Source: Planctomycetaceae bacterium (GTDB lineage: Bacteria > Planctomycetota > Planctomycetia > Pirellulales > PALSA-1355). Taken from it: a stretch of 15,392 nucleotides of DNA. How positions within the stretch are numbered: position 1 is the stretch's first letter; every line of letters begins with the position of its first letter. Below, piece after piece: positions 6,057-13,949 of the stretch. A program made the translations under genes and the position numbers. The notes under the pieces are model-generated. The model ran no database searches and had not been told where the DNA came from. It saw only the letters and a program-made list of their open reading frames with translations. The stretch covers positions 1 to 15,392 of the forward strand of contig SXHT01000288.1 in the NCBI GenBank assembly GCA_005773095.1, in the 5' to 3' direction.

Positions 6057-7814
6057 ATGTCCAGTTTAACGGGCACTTCCAATCGTCGCTTGAGCCACGG
6101 CGGCTGGGCCTGCGTGGCCGCGATCATGATGGGTCATGCGCTCTTGATGCTGGCATCAAGGTGCTCTGCCGACGAGAGATCCTTGGCCAAGGTCGACAGC
6201 CCGTCCAAAGGCAGGAAGCACCTGGCGCAGGATCACAACATCCCGCAAGTGGCCTTGATCAACGACCAGATTCGTCAAGGCTGGGCAGCTTCGGGGCTGA
6301 CTCCCTCGGGCCCGGCGACGGATGCCGAGTGGTGCCGCCGATTGTTTCTCGACGTTTTGGGGCGGATCCCCCTGGTGGAAGAAATCAACAAGTTTGAGGC
6401 CGACCGTGCGCCGGACAAACAGCTACGTTTGGTGAATGAGCTGCTCAGCGAAGACGGCCCGTATGTCGAAGAGTATGCTCGCAATTGGACGACGCTGTGG
6501 ACGAACGTGCTGATCGGTCGCGCAGGCGGCAGCGAAGAAGGCTCGCTGATTAATCGCAGCGGATTACAGCAATCGCTGCGGCGCGCGCTGCAGCGCAACA
6601 TGCCGTATGACAGGATGGTTTACGAGCTCGTAAATGCCAATGGCTCGGGTCGTCCGGGGGACGAGAACTTCAATGGTTTTGTGAACTTCCTGGCGGGCAA
6701 TCTCAGCGAGAACGGCATTGAAGCCACGGCCAAGACGGCGCAGATTTTTCTCGGCGTGCAGGTACGCTGCACCCAGTGCCACAATCATCCGTTCAACGAA
6801 TGGAAGCAAAACCAATTCTGGGAATTCAACGCCTTCTTTCGGCAGACGCGGGCTCTGCGGCGATTCGAGCAAGGGTCCAACGACGTGACTTTCGTCGAGT
6901 TGGCCAATGAAGACTTCGGCGGTGAAGACGGCAACGCGGAGGAAGCTGTCTTGTTCTACGAACTGCGCAATGGCCTGACGAAGGCCGCCTATCCCGTGTT
7001 CTTCGACGGTAGCGAGCTGAACAAGAGCGGTTACTTGGAAGATGTCAACCGTCGCGAGGAACTTGCCAAGTGGATGGTCAAGAGCGACGACCTCGGCAAG
7101 ATGATCGTTAATCGCTTATGGGCGCACTTTTTGGGCTATGGCTTCACGAAGCCAATCGACGACATGGGGCCGCACAATGCACCGACGCATCCCGAACTGC
7201 TCGCCCGCTTGGGGAAGGAAATCCGCGGTCACAGTTACGATCTGAAACAACTCATTCGCTGGATCGTGCTCAGCGAGCCGTACGGCTTATCAAGCCGGAT
7301 GAGCGCCAAGAACAAGAAGGATGATCCTTCCCTGGGCGAGAAGGCGATGTTCAGCCACTTTTACCTGCGGCAGATGCGGGCTGAGGAGCTGTACCATTCG
7401 CTGCTCACGGCCACGGAAGCCCACAAGACGCTGACTGGGGACCAGCAGGAAAAGCAATCGCGGGAATGGCTCAGCCAGTTTGTGACTGCCTTTGGCACCG
7501 ACGACAACGAAGAGACCACCACCTTCAACGGCACGATTTCGCAGACCTTGATGATGATGAACGGCGAGCTGATCAAGGAAGCCACGCGTACCGATAAGGC
7601 AAGCTTCCTGGCGCGCGTCGCCGCCAATGAGAAACTCAGCGGCAAGGCCAAGATCGATTATCTGTACCGCGCGGCCCTGGGGCGCAGTCCCAGCAACACC
7701 GAACGAAGCCTCACCGACCAATTGGCCGCCCTGCGCAAGGGGGACGCCGTTGCGGCATTGCAAGATGCGTGGTGGGCCGTGCTCAACAGCAACGAATTTA
7801 TTTTAAATCACTAA
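6057..7814 (+). CDS. DUF1549/DUF1553 domain exported protein
   Basis: The protein has 585 residues and starts at the ATG at 6057 with a weak AAGAGA upstream. A signal peptide at about 17-38 ends SRCSA-DE. The N-terminal half is DUF1549 (EWCRRLFLDVLGRIPLVEEI; RNWTTLWTNVLIGR) and includes CTQCHNHPF at 238-246, a heme-c-like CxxCH that is conserved in this family. The C-terminal half is DUF1553 (RREELAKWMV; MIVNRLWAHFLGYGFTKPIDDMG; LIRWIVLSEPYGLSSR; FYLRQMRAEELYHSLL). Many paralogues carry an additional N-terminal planctomycete cytochrome-C domain and are considerably longer. This one lacks it and belongs to the short form. The proteins are very numerous in Planctomycetes and occur next to DUF1501 genes. 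The function is not established; an exported, possibly redox or polysaccharide-associated role is often supposed. It is probably co-transcribed with the DUF1501 gene 114 bp downstream. Confidence 0.92.
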   Translation: MSSLTGTSNRRLSHGGWACVAAIMMGHALLMLASRCSADERSLAKVDSPSKGRKHLAQDHNIPQVALINDQIRQGWAASGLTPSGPATDAEWCRRLFLDVLGRIPLVEEINKFEADRAPDKQLRLVNELLSEDGPYVEEYARNWTTLWTNVLIGRAGGSEEGSLINRSGLQQSLRRALQRNMPYDRMVYELVNANGSGRPGDENFNGFVNFLAGNLSENGIEATAKTAQIFLGVQVRCTQCHNHPFNEWKQNQFWEFNAFFRQTRALRRFEQGSNDVTFVELANEDFGGEDGNAEEAVLFYELRNGLTKAAYPVFFDGSELNKSGYLEDVNRREELAKWMVKSDDLGKMIVNRLWAHFLGYGFTKPIDDMGPHNAPTHPELLARLGKEIRGHSYDLKQLIRWIVLSEPYGLSSRMSAKNKKDDPSLGEKAMFSHFYLRQMRAEELYHSLLTATEAHKTLTGDQQEKQSREWLSQFVTAFGTDDNEETTTFNGTISQTLMMMNGELIKEATRTDKASFLARVAANEKLSGKAKIDYLYRAALGRSPSNTERSLTDQLAALRKGDAVAALQDAWWAVLNSNEFILNH

Positions 7815-7823
7815 CCCATATTG

Positions 7824-7892
7824 AGCCGCGACGCCGGGTACCCTCTGGGTGCAGAACGCGTTGAGCTGGTCGATCGTTTTCGCGTCGCGGCT
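7824..7892 (+). other. Long-range RNA hairpin in the intercistronic spacer
   Basis: AGCCGCGACGC (7824-7834) and GCGTCGCGGCT (7882-7892) are perfectly complementary over 11 bp across a 47-nt loop. The loop itself contains the palindrome GGGTACCC. It lies in the 114-bp spacer between the DUF1549 and DUF1501 genes and ends 36 bp before the next ATG. There is no T-tract, so it is more likely an mRNA processing or stability element than a terminator. Confidence 0.5.
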
Positions 7893-7928
7893 GCATATCA
7901 GACAAGGCAACACTCCCGGAGAAAACGC

Positions 7929-9206
7929 ATGTCTCTTTTCAGCACCCCCAGCGGAATGACTCGGCGTCACTTTATGGCGCACGTGGCCGGCGCCAGCGCC
8001 CTCGCCTTGCCTGCCATGCAGTTTACCAAGGCGCTAGCCGCGAATTCGCAGGATCTGAAGAAGCGCCACAAATCGGCGATCATGTTGTGGATGGGGGGCG
8101 GACCGGCCACGATCGACATTTGGGATCTGAAACCTGGCGCCCCCACGGGCGGCCCCTTCCAGCCCATCGCCACCTCCGGGAACGCGCAGATCAGCGAGCA
8201 CATGCCGATGACCGCCAGGCAAATGCACAATCTGGCGATCATCCGCTCCATGAGCACGCGCGAAGCCGATCACACGCGCGGCCGCTACTACATGCACACC
8301 GGCTACGTGCCAAACCCGAATATCGAGCATCCGAGCTATGGTTCGGTCGTTGCCCACGAGTTGGACGATCAAAGCAAGTCGCTCGGTCTCGAGATACCAC
8401 CGTTCGTGTCGGTGGGTGGCGGAAGCGTCGGCCCCGGCTTTTTGGGCATGACTTTTGCCCCGTTTGTCGTCGGCGCCGACGGCAATGTTCGCAATCTGCA
8501 AATGGGCCTGGACCAGGAGCGTTTGATGCAGCGCATGAACATGCTGGCCTCGCTCGAAAAAGGCTTCATCAGCCAAAACCGCGGCGACTCGGCCAAGGAT
8601 CATGCCAAGATTCTCGACAAGACCTTGCAGCTCATGACCAGCAAACAGATGGAAGCCTTCAAGACCAGCCGCGAGCCGAAGGAAGTGCAGGATCGTTACG
8701 GCACCACCGGCTTCGGCCGCGGCTGCCTGATGGCTCGCCGTTTGGTGGAACAAGGCGTGCCGTTCGTGGAAGTGGATCTCGGTGGCTGGGACACCCACAA
8801 CGACAACTTCCGCGCGCTCGAGACGCAGAAGTTGCCGGAACTCGATAAGGCGATGAGCGCCCTGGTGGAGGATCTCGAACAACGAGGACTGCTGCCAGAC
8901 ACCGCGATCATCTGGATGGGGGAGTTCGGCCGCACGCCGCGTATCAACGGCAACACCGGCCGCGACCATTGGGCCCGTAGCTGGAGCGTGGTCGTCGGAG
9001 GCGCCGGCATGAAGGGGGGCATCGCCGTGGGCGAAACAAACGCCGACGGAACGAATGTCGAGACCGAGCCGTATAGCTCGCAGGACGTGATGGCCAGCGT
9101 GCTCAAGGCCCTTGGCATCTCGCTCGACACCACATTCACCAGCAAGAACGGTCGTCCAATGAAGATCGCCAACAGCGGCAAAGTGATCAAAGAGCTGTTC
9201 GCGTAG
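7929..9206 (+). CDS. DUF1501 domain exported protein
   Basis: The protein has 425 residues from the ATG at 7929, preceded by GGAG at 7 nt. The open frame back to a TTG at 7821 crosses the spacer hairpin and is not used. The N-terminus has a twin-arginine type signal (MTRRHFMAH at 10-18, then a hydrophobic stretch and ALA-AN at 35-39), which suggests Tat export of a folded, perhaps metal-containing protein. DUF1501 belongs to the alkaline-phosphatase/sulfatase-like superfamily. The typical blocks are present: WMGGGPATIDIWDLKPGAP, ADHTRGRYYMHTGYVPNP, VDLGGWDTHNDNF, IIWMGEFGRTPRINGN and GRDHWARSWSVVVGGAGMKGG. The Asp and His residues of GWDTH, and the GRDHW block, fit metal-binding positions in that superfamily. 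The substrate is unknown. It follows the DUF1549/DUF1553 gene, the usual pairing, and ends at a terminator. Confidence 0.93.
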   Translation: MSLFSTPSGMTRRHFMAHVAGASALALPAMQFTKALAANSQDLKKRHKSAIMLWMGGGPATIDIWDLKPGAPTGGPFQPIATSGNAQISEHMPMTARQMHNLAIIRSMSTREADHTRGRYYMHTGYVPNPNIEHPSYGSVVAHELDDQSKSLGLEIPPFVSVGGGSVGPGFLGMTFAPFVVGADGNVRNLQMGLDQERLMQRMNMLASLEKGFISQNRGDSAKDHAKILDKTLQLMTSKQMEAFKTSREPKEVQDRYGTTGFGRGCLMARRLVEQGVPFVEVDLGGWDTHNDNFRALETQKLPELDKAMSALVEDLEQRGLLPDTAIIWMGEFGRTPRINGNTGRDHWARSWSVVVGGAGMKGGIAVGETNADGTNVETEPYSSQDVMASVLKALGISLDTTFTSKNGRPMKIANSGKVIKELFA

Positions 9207-9237
9207 TTTCAGCGGCAAGAAAGACATTTCACTCGAA

Positions 9238-9267
9238 AGCTCAGGGACAGCCGTCCCCGGGCTTTTT
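9238..9267 (+). terminator. Rho-independent terminator after the DUF1501 gene
   Basis: AGCTCAGGGAC (9238-9248) pairs with GTCCCCGGGCT (9253-9263) with one mismatch and one G-U pair, around an AGCC loop. Five T follow (9263-9267). The core CAGGGACAGCCGTCCC is identical in the terminator at 14435. Confidence 0.8.
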
Positions 9268-9385
9268 GTATTTCGGCGGTGTCCTGTCATCGGTACACTT
9301 CGTCTAGCTTGCAGACACAGGGCAAACCAAGTGTCTGGGTTCCAAGTCAATTCGGCTTCCGCTGATCTTGGCGAGAGAGGGTGTT

Positions 9386-10771
9386 ATGGGTGTCGCCGAA
9401 ATTGCGCCGAAGCCCCAATCCGCCGAGGGCACGGCGGATTCCGGTACGCTCCGACCGCTGCTCCTGCTTGCCTGGCCGGTGTTGATCGAGCAATTGCTGA
9501 CCATGTTGCTGGGGTTTTCCGATACCTGGCTGGTTGGTCATTATCTCGATGCGTCGCATCTGGCCGCGATGACTTCGCTGAATTATGTCCTTTGGCTGCT
9601 CCCCAATCTGTTCGCTTTGGTGGGGATCGGGGCCACGGCCTTGATTGCCCGATTTGTGGGGGCCGACGACCGAGCCTTGGCTAACCGCGTTTTGCATCAG
9701 GCGTTCCTGGTGGGGACTGCGCTGGCGGTGGTCACAACAATGCTGGGATTCGCTTTCGGCGACAGGCTGCTGCACGCCCTGCAGCTGCGCGGTGAGAGTG
9801 TGGATCATGCGGCCAGGTTTCTGCGCTTTCTGCTGCCGGTCATGCCCCTGATGATGCTCGAAGTGGTGGGCATCTCGTGCTTGCGGGGCGCGGGGGACAC
9901 GGTCACGGGATTGGTGACGATGATTCTGGTCAACGTCGTCGGGGTGTCGACCAGTTGGCTGTTGATGCTCGGCGTAGGGCCGCTGCCGGAAACCGGCTGG
10001 GACGGCGTGGCGCTGGGCACCGCACTGGGACACGTCGTGGGCGGATTGGTGCCCGTGGCGCGCCTGGTGGTCGGTCGGGCCGGGCTCCGCTTGCGGCTTC
10101 GCGATCTGCGATTCGACAAGAAACTCACCAGCCGCCTGCTGCATGTTGGCATTCCTGGCGGCGCGGACATTCTGTTCATCGTCTCTAGTCAGCTTGTGTT
10201 CTTGTCGTTGATCAATCGACTTGGCGACGCGGCGGCGGCGGCACACGGATTGTCGATTCGATTAGAGTCGCTCGGTTACTTGCCCGGTGTGGCATTCCAA
10301 GTGGCGGCCACAACACTTTGCGGTCAATACCTTGGCATGCACGATTATCGCCGAGCCACGCGTGCCGTGCTGGTAGCCTGCGTGGCGGGCGGCGGTCTTA
10401 TGTCAGCCGCCGGAATGGTCATGTTTTTCGGCGCGAACCCGTTGGTTCAGTTGTTTCTGGGCCCCAGTCAGCACGGCGTCGCGGAACTGGCCGCCCCCTG
10501 CTTGCGGATCGTATCAATGGCAATGTTGCCCCTGGCAATACTGATGGTGCTGACAGGTGCGCTGCGAGGAGCAGGCGACACGCGCTGGCCACTGGTCTTC
10601 TCTATCGTAGGCTTTGCGGGCGTGCGAATGCCGCTGGCCATTCTGCTCACGCAAAGCTGGAACTGGGGGGTGATTGGGGCCTGGTACGCCATGGTCATCG
10701 ACCTTACGGTGCGGGCAATTCTGGTAATCTGGCGATTCAGGCACGGCGGTTGGCGGCGGGTGCGGGTGTGA
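9386..10771 (+). CDS. MATE-family efflux transporter
   Basis: The protein has 461 residues from the ATG at 9386, preceded by GAGAGAGGG at a suitable distance. A TTG at 9368 is a weaker alternative. It is an integral membrane protein of about 12 helices in two related halves (about 22-230 and 245-455). The internal symmetry shows directly: LRGAGDT occurs at 166-172 and again at 393-399, the typical MATE repeat. The region LIEQLLTMLLGFSDTWLVGHYLDA matches the first helix and loop of the family, including the Asp after the FS pair. MATE proteins expel cationic drugs or metabolites in exchange for Na+ or H+; the coupling ion and substrate cannot be told here. The gene seems to stand alone between the DUF1501 terminator and the ExbB operon. 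Confidence 0.93.
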   Translation: MGVAEIAPKPQSAEGTADSGTLRPLLLLAWPVLIEQLLTMLLGFSDTWLVGHYLDASHLAAMTSLNYVLWLLPNLFALVGIGATALIARFVGADDRALANRVLHQAFLVGTALAVVTTMLGFAFGDRLLHALQLRGESVDHAARFLRFLLPVMPLMMLEVVGISCLRGAGDTVTGLVTMILVNVVGVSTSWLLMLGVGPLPETGWDGVALGTALGHVVGGLVPVARLVVGRAGLRLRLRDLRFDKKLTSRLLHVGIPGGADILFIVSSQLVFLSLINRLGDAAAAAHGLSIRLESLGYLPGVAFQVAATTLCGQYLGMHDYRRATRAVLVACVAGGGLMSAAGMVMFFGANPLVQLFLGPSQHGVAELAAPCLRIVSMAMLPLAILMVLTGALRGAGDTRWPLVFSIVGFAGVRMPLAILLTQSWNWGVIGAWYAMVIDLTVRAILVIWRFRHGGWRRVRV

Positions 10772-10961
10772 GCAGGTCAATGCGTAACGCCGACAGGTCG
10801 GGATTCGGGCTGCCTCGCAATAATTGGCTCATGGCACCACGATTATTACACGGAAACCGACCCGTTGCGAGATAGAGGTGCTTTTCACGGCCATCCCAGG
10901 AAATTATGATGAACCGGGTTCGGGGCAAGCTACTTGCGCTTCGGCGCAATTTTGCAATTAG

Positions 10962-10985
10962 TTAGCGGACCATTACTTAGCGGAC
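10962..10985. promoter_or_regulatory. 9-bp direct repeat upstream of the ExbB operon
   Basis: TTAGCGGAC occurs at 10962-10970 and 10977-10985, spaced 15 bp start to start (about one and a half helical turns). It lies 66-89 bp upstream of the ExbB start and could bind a regulator. A weak TTGCAA...TACTTA promoter-like pair overlaps it. The function is not shown. Confidence 0.35.
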
Positions 10986-11050
10986 GATCGGGGCGATTTA
11001 GTTTAACGGTCCCGCCGGTCCGTGTTTTCGTACCAGAAGAATTCTCGATC

Positions 11051-11920
11051 ATGTTGGCAAATTCGCAGCGGCGGTACGTCTTGGTGTGGCTTTTGGTGGT
11101 TCTTGGCTGGGGAGTGGCGTACAGCTACTCGCCGCGACCCGCGCTCGCCCAGGATGAGAAAAATGCGCCCGCGGAAGATGGCGGCGACGCCGCAGAACGC
11201 GATGGCGAGAAAGAAGTCAAACACAAAGAGTCGTACTTCATCTGGTTCATTCGAAACTCGGGTTTGATCGGCGCCGTCATTCTGGTCCTGTCGATTTATT
11301 TCGTTTCCACAGTGGGCCGATTGTTTCTTGAAATGCGCCCCGTGGTCGTCATGCCACCTGACCTGCTGGATGAGTGCGAAGATCTGCTCAGCAAGCGCCA
11401 ATTCAAGGAGATTTTCGCCACAGTGAAAGATGATCAATCGCCGTGGTGCCGAATTGTTTCCACGGGTATTGCGGAACTACCCAACGGACTGGCCGAAGCG
11501 CGCGAGGCCGCCGAGCGAGTGTCGGAGGTGATCACGGTCGAGAACGAAAAAAAGATCAGCATGCTCGCGGTGATAGGTTCGCTCGGGCCAATGATCGGAC
11601 TTTTGGGTACGCTTAAAGGAATGATCGGTAGCTTCGCGGTGATCGCCATGAGCGATCAGCAGATCAAAGCCAGCGCCGTGGCGGAGAATCTCTCCGAAGC
11701 GCTTTTGCTAACGTTCGAAGGCGTGGCACTTGCGCTGCCTGCGATTTACTTCTACGCCGTCTTCCGAAATAGGACAATGTACCTGGGCGTTACGACCTTG
11801 CTGTCGGCCGACGAATTCATCCGCCGGTTCGCCCACGCTGCCCGCGGCAAAGGCACACCGGCGACGGGCACGGCGCCTGCCGCGGCCGCCGCACCGGTGG
11901 CGAAGGCCGCCAAGGCGTAA
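11051..11920 (+). CDS. MotA/TolQ/ExbB proton channel family protein with signal peptide
   Basis: The protein has 289 residues from the ATG at 11051; an AGAAGAA lies about 11-17 nt upstream. A TTG at 10934 would add 39 residues without family character. A cleavable signal peptide (residues 8-33, ending ALA-QD) is followed by a charged exported segment at about 35-65. This N-terminal addition is absent in Escherichia coli ExbB and TolQ. Then come span 1 (about 70-92), a cytoplasmic region at 95-170 and the conserved channel helices: span 2 at about 172-198 (IGSLGPMIGLLGTLKGMIGSF) and span 3 at about 215-238 (ALLLTFEGVALALPAIYFYAVF). The C-terminus is an Ala/Pro-rich tail. It should assemble with the ExbD proteins into a proton-driven motor of the inner membrane. 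It is the first gene of a three-gene operon. Confidence 0.92.
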   Translation: MLANSQRRYVLVWLLVVLGWGVAYSYSPRPALAQDEKNAPAEDGGDAAERDGEKEVKHKESYFIWFIRNSGLIGAVILVLSIYFVSTVGRLFLEMRPVVVMPPDLLDECEDLLSKRQFKEIFATVKDDQSPWCRIVSTGIAELPNGLAEAREAAERVSEVITVENEKKISMLAVIGSLGPMIGLLGTLKGMIGSFAVIAMSDQQIKASAVAENLSEALLLTFEGVALALPAIYFYAVFRNRTMYLGVTTLLSADEFIRRFAHAARGKGTPATGTAPAAAAAPVAKAAKA

Positions 11921-11986
11921 GCCTGGCAGTCGCAAGTTCGTCTGTCCTGTCTCGGATTTCAGGTCGAACGTCAAGGAATCTCCCAG

Positions 11987-12445
11987 ATGGCCAGCAGCGG
12001 TAAAGAAGGCGAACCCGACATGGTGCCCATGCTGGACATGGTGTTCCAGTTGATCACGTTCTTCATGCTGGTGATCAATTTCAAGTCCGCATCGATGGAC
12101 CTGGAGTTGAAATTGCCCGTGGTCGGTTCGGCCCGACCGGTCGATATGAAGGGCAGCAAAGACATGCTGGTCCTTAACATTAACGAGTTGGGCCAGCTCA
12201 AAGTCTTTGGCGAAGTGAAGGAGGATATCGAGGGCTACATTGCCAACGAAGGCGCCGCCAGCCGATTGGCGGTTCGCGCTAAGGACCGAGATTTCAAGGA
12301 TACTGATGACCTGCCGAGCAACGTCGTGGTGCGGGCGGATCAGGCTACGCCCTTCAAGTTGCTCAATCGAGTTATCAAGGCCTGCCAAGATAACGGCTTC
12401 CGCAATTTTTCGATGAAGGCTTTGAACAAGAAGCCAGGTTCATAG
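11987..12445 (+). CDS. ExbD/TolR family protein (first)
   Basis: The protein has 152 residues from the ATG at 11987, with AAGGA 9 nt upstream, 66 bp after the ExbB-like gene. It has a short cytoplasmic N-terminus, one membrane helix at about 12-34 (DMVPMLDMVFQLITFFMLV) and a periplasmic domain. Asp17 in PMLDM corresponds to the essential proton-carrying Asp of ExbD/TolR. The periplasmic part ends with the family's beta/alpha segment (SNVVVRADQATPFKLLNRVIKACQDNGF). It partners the ExbB-like protein; a second ExbD follows 7 bp downstream. The energised outer partner (TonB, TolA or another) is not visible in this operon. Confidence 0.93.
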   Translation: MASSGKEGEPDMVPMLDMVFQLITFFMLVINFKSASMDLELKLPVVGSARPVDMKGSKDMLVLNINELGQLKVFGEVKEDIEGYIANEGAASRLAVRAKDRDFKDTDDLPSNVVVRADQATPFKLLNRVIKACQDNGFRNFSMKALNKKPGS

Positions 12446-12452
12446 TTCGACG

Positions 12453-12962
12453 ATGTCGCGCCGACGCAGAAAAAAACATGACGCAGGCGGAGTGGAGGTC
12501 AACCTGACCGCCATGCTGGACATGGCGTTTCAGTTGTTGGCGTTCTTTGTGCTCACGTTCAAGCCGGCCCCGATCGAAGGCCAAATCTCGCTCCGCATGC
12601 CGCCACCGCAGCCCGTGGTGATGGCCCGCACCAAAGACAAAAAGGCGGGCGACACCAACAAAACGGTGACCACCGGTTTGGATTCGCTGGTGATCAGCGC
12701 ATTCCCCAACAAGTCGGGCGGCCTGGGCACCATGCAGGTATTCGACCAGCCCGTGGCCACGCTCGCCGGCTTGGATGCGGAACTGCGAGACAAGCTCACG
12801 GCTGCCAACACGCCGTTCGAACAGGTGGTGATTCAGGTGCACTCGGGCCTGCGTTACGACGCGCTGATGAGCGTGATCGACATCTGCACGCGGCAGAAAA
12901 TGGCCGACGGCAAGCCGCTCTCAAAGCTGAGTTTCGTCGAGCTCGATCCCGACGCAAAGTAA
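12453..12962 (+). CDS. ExbD/TolR family protein (second)
   Basis: The protein has 169 residues from the ATG at 12453, only 7 bp after the first ExbD, so it is almost certainly co-translated. It has a strongly basic cytoplasmic N-terminus (MSRRRRKKHD), one membrane helix at about 18-37 with the conserved Asp23 (LTAMLDMAFQLLAFFVL), and a periplasmic domain with VVIQVHSGLRYDALMSVIDIC near the end. It diverges from its neighbour in the region at 45-85, which contains a Pro-rich stretch and a Lys-rich linker. The two different ExbDs with one ExbB may form a heteromeric stator. Paired ExbDs are common in planctomycetes. No clear terminator follows; a 7-bp stem (12977-13002) without a T-tract is the only candidate. 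Confidence 0.93.
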   Translation: MSRRRRKKHDAGGVEVNLTAMLDMAFQLLAFFVLTFKPAPIEGQISLRMPPPQPVVMARTKDKKAGDTNKTVTTGLDSLVISAFPNKSGGLGTMQVFDQPVATLAGLDAELRDKLTAANTPFEQVVIQVHSGLRYDALMSVIDICTRQKMADGKPLSKLSFVELDPDAK

Positions 12963-12976
12963 TTCTCGTGCCCAGG

Positions 12977-13002
12977 CTCTGCGTCGTTCCGCTTCCGCAG
13001 AG
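12977..13002 (+). terminator. Weak hairpin after the ExbD operon
   Basis: CTCTGCG (12977-12983) pairs with CGCAGAG (12996-13002) around a 12-nt loop, 14 nt after the last ExbD stop. There is no T-tract, so factor-dependent termination or simple 3'-end protection is as likely. Confidence 0.25.
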
Positions 13003-13103
13003 AAATACGTGGGGCGTCCACGACTGAGCTTTGCAGAGCTCGACGAGTAAGATCGCCTGCAGAAACGTCGGCCAATGAGTGACAACACTGCACTGGTATG
13101 GCA

Positions 13104-13802
13104 CTATCGGGCGGTCGCCTGCGCCGCCTCGCTGGCTTGTTTGCCGAATTGCGTGTTGGCGAATTTCTTCCCCAGGAGATCGAGCGCTTTGGCGCGCTTG
13201 TCCTGATCGGCGATTCGCATCGTTTTTTCGTATTGCTTCTTCGCCAGAGCCTCTTGCTTGAGCGTCTTATCGCCGTTCAGTTCGGCCAAGACTTCCTTGG
13301 CTCGCTTTCCCTCCGCCGTCGACGCGAATTGCGAGTTCAGAAACATTGCCTTATCGAGCGCCGCGAGTTTGTCGTTCACGTCGTCGCTCTTGTTGAGCTC
13401 GTCAAGCGACTTGACTTCATCCGCGACGAAGTCTTGCACCGTTTTGCGCAACAGGTCGCGATCCTCGGTGGTCAGCCCTTTCTCCATCTTCTTCAGATCC
13501 TTGTTGAGCGCCTTCGATGCGCCCAGCTCGACCAGCCACAGCCGTTCCTTGAGATCGGCCGACATCTCGGGCTTCAGAAAACGGAACTTGCCGAAGTCCT
13601 GCACCGATGCCAACTCACGTGCGACATCGTACTCGGGTACTTTGCCGTCGCTGTACCTGCCGCCGGCCGAACCGCTGCCCGAGATCTTGCCCAAGGGATC
13701 AACGATTGCGTAGTTAAAGAATTCGCTATCCGCGCCCCTGGCCGCCAGGCAAGTAGCTGGTTGCCGTTCTGGCAATTCGGGATTTTCCAGTCGTGCCAGC
13801 AT
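13104..13802 (-). CDS. Hypothetical protein resembling the C-terminal part of a redoxin-like protein
   Basis: The protein has 232 residues from the ATG at 13802; a TTG at 13817 is also possible, and a TAA lies in frame just upstream near 13829. Residues 29-60 (FNYAIVDPLGKISGSGSAGGRYSDGKVPEYDV) look like the last strands of a thioredoxin-fold protein, where the family has a VDPDGKI strand pair. What follows is a long alpha-helical, Lys/Glu/Leu-rich region (about 75-232) that resembles helical extensions of planctomycete redoxin-like proteins. The thioredoxin core with its CxxC is missing. Only Cys18 is present, and no redoxin-like frame was found directly upstream. It may therefore be a 5'-truncated remnant or a derived small protein. 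There is no signal peptide and no clear ribosome binding site. It converges with the ExbD operon and diverges from the Cys-rich gene. The coding character of the helical part is good; the start and function are uncertain. Confidence 0.6.
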   Translation of the reverse strand: MLARLENPELPERQPATCLAARGADSEFFNYAIVDPLGKISGSGSAGGRYSDGKVPEYDVARELASVQDFGKFRFLKPEMSADLKERLWLVELGASKALNKDLKKMEKGLTTEDRDLLRKTVQDFVADEVKSLDELNKSDDVNDKLAALDKAMFLNSQFASTAEGKRAKEVLAELNGDKTLKQEALAKKQYEKTMRIADQDKRAKALDLLGKKFANTQFGKQASEAAQATAR

Positions 13803-13949
13803 TGCCGAATTTCTCAATTGTGCGGGTTATGCCGCCGATACCAGTCTTGAGGGACCGTTCAAACTGGGGGACTGAGCTGTGCGACCGATCGGATGGACCG
13901 ACCGGGCGGGTGACCCCACAACAGCTCCGAAGAAAGGATTTTTCGACCC

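Noticed and set aside
8034..9350. 438-codon open frame antisense to the DUF1501 gene
   Set aside because: It is a His/Ala/Arg-rich shadow frame caused by GC-rich codon use; the plus strand encodes clear DUF1501 motifs.
9347..10246. 299-codon open frame antisense to the MATE gene
   Set aside because: Gln/His/Arg-rich composition without domain character, and the plus strand encodes an evident MATE protein.
13780..13802. Minus-strand CTGGCACG as a second sigma-54 promoter
   Set aside because: The -12 part is GAAAA, lacking the essential GC; only the -24 half is present.
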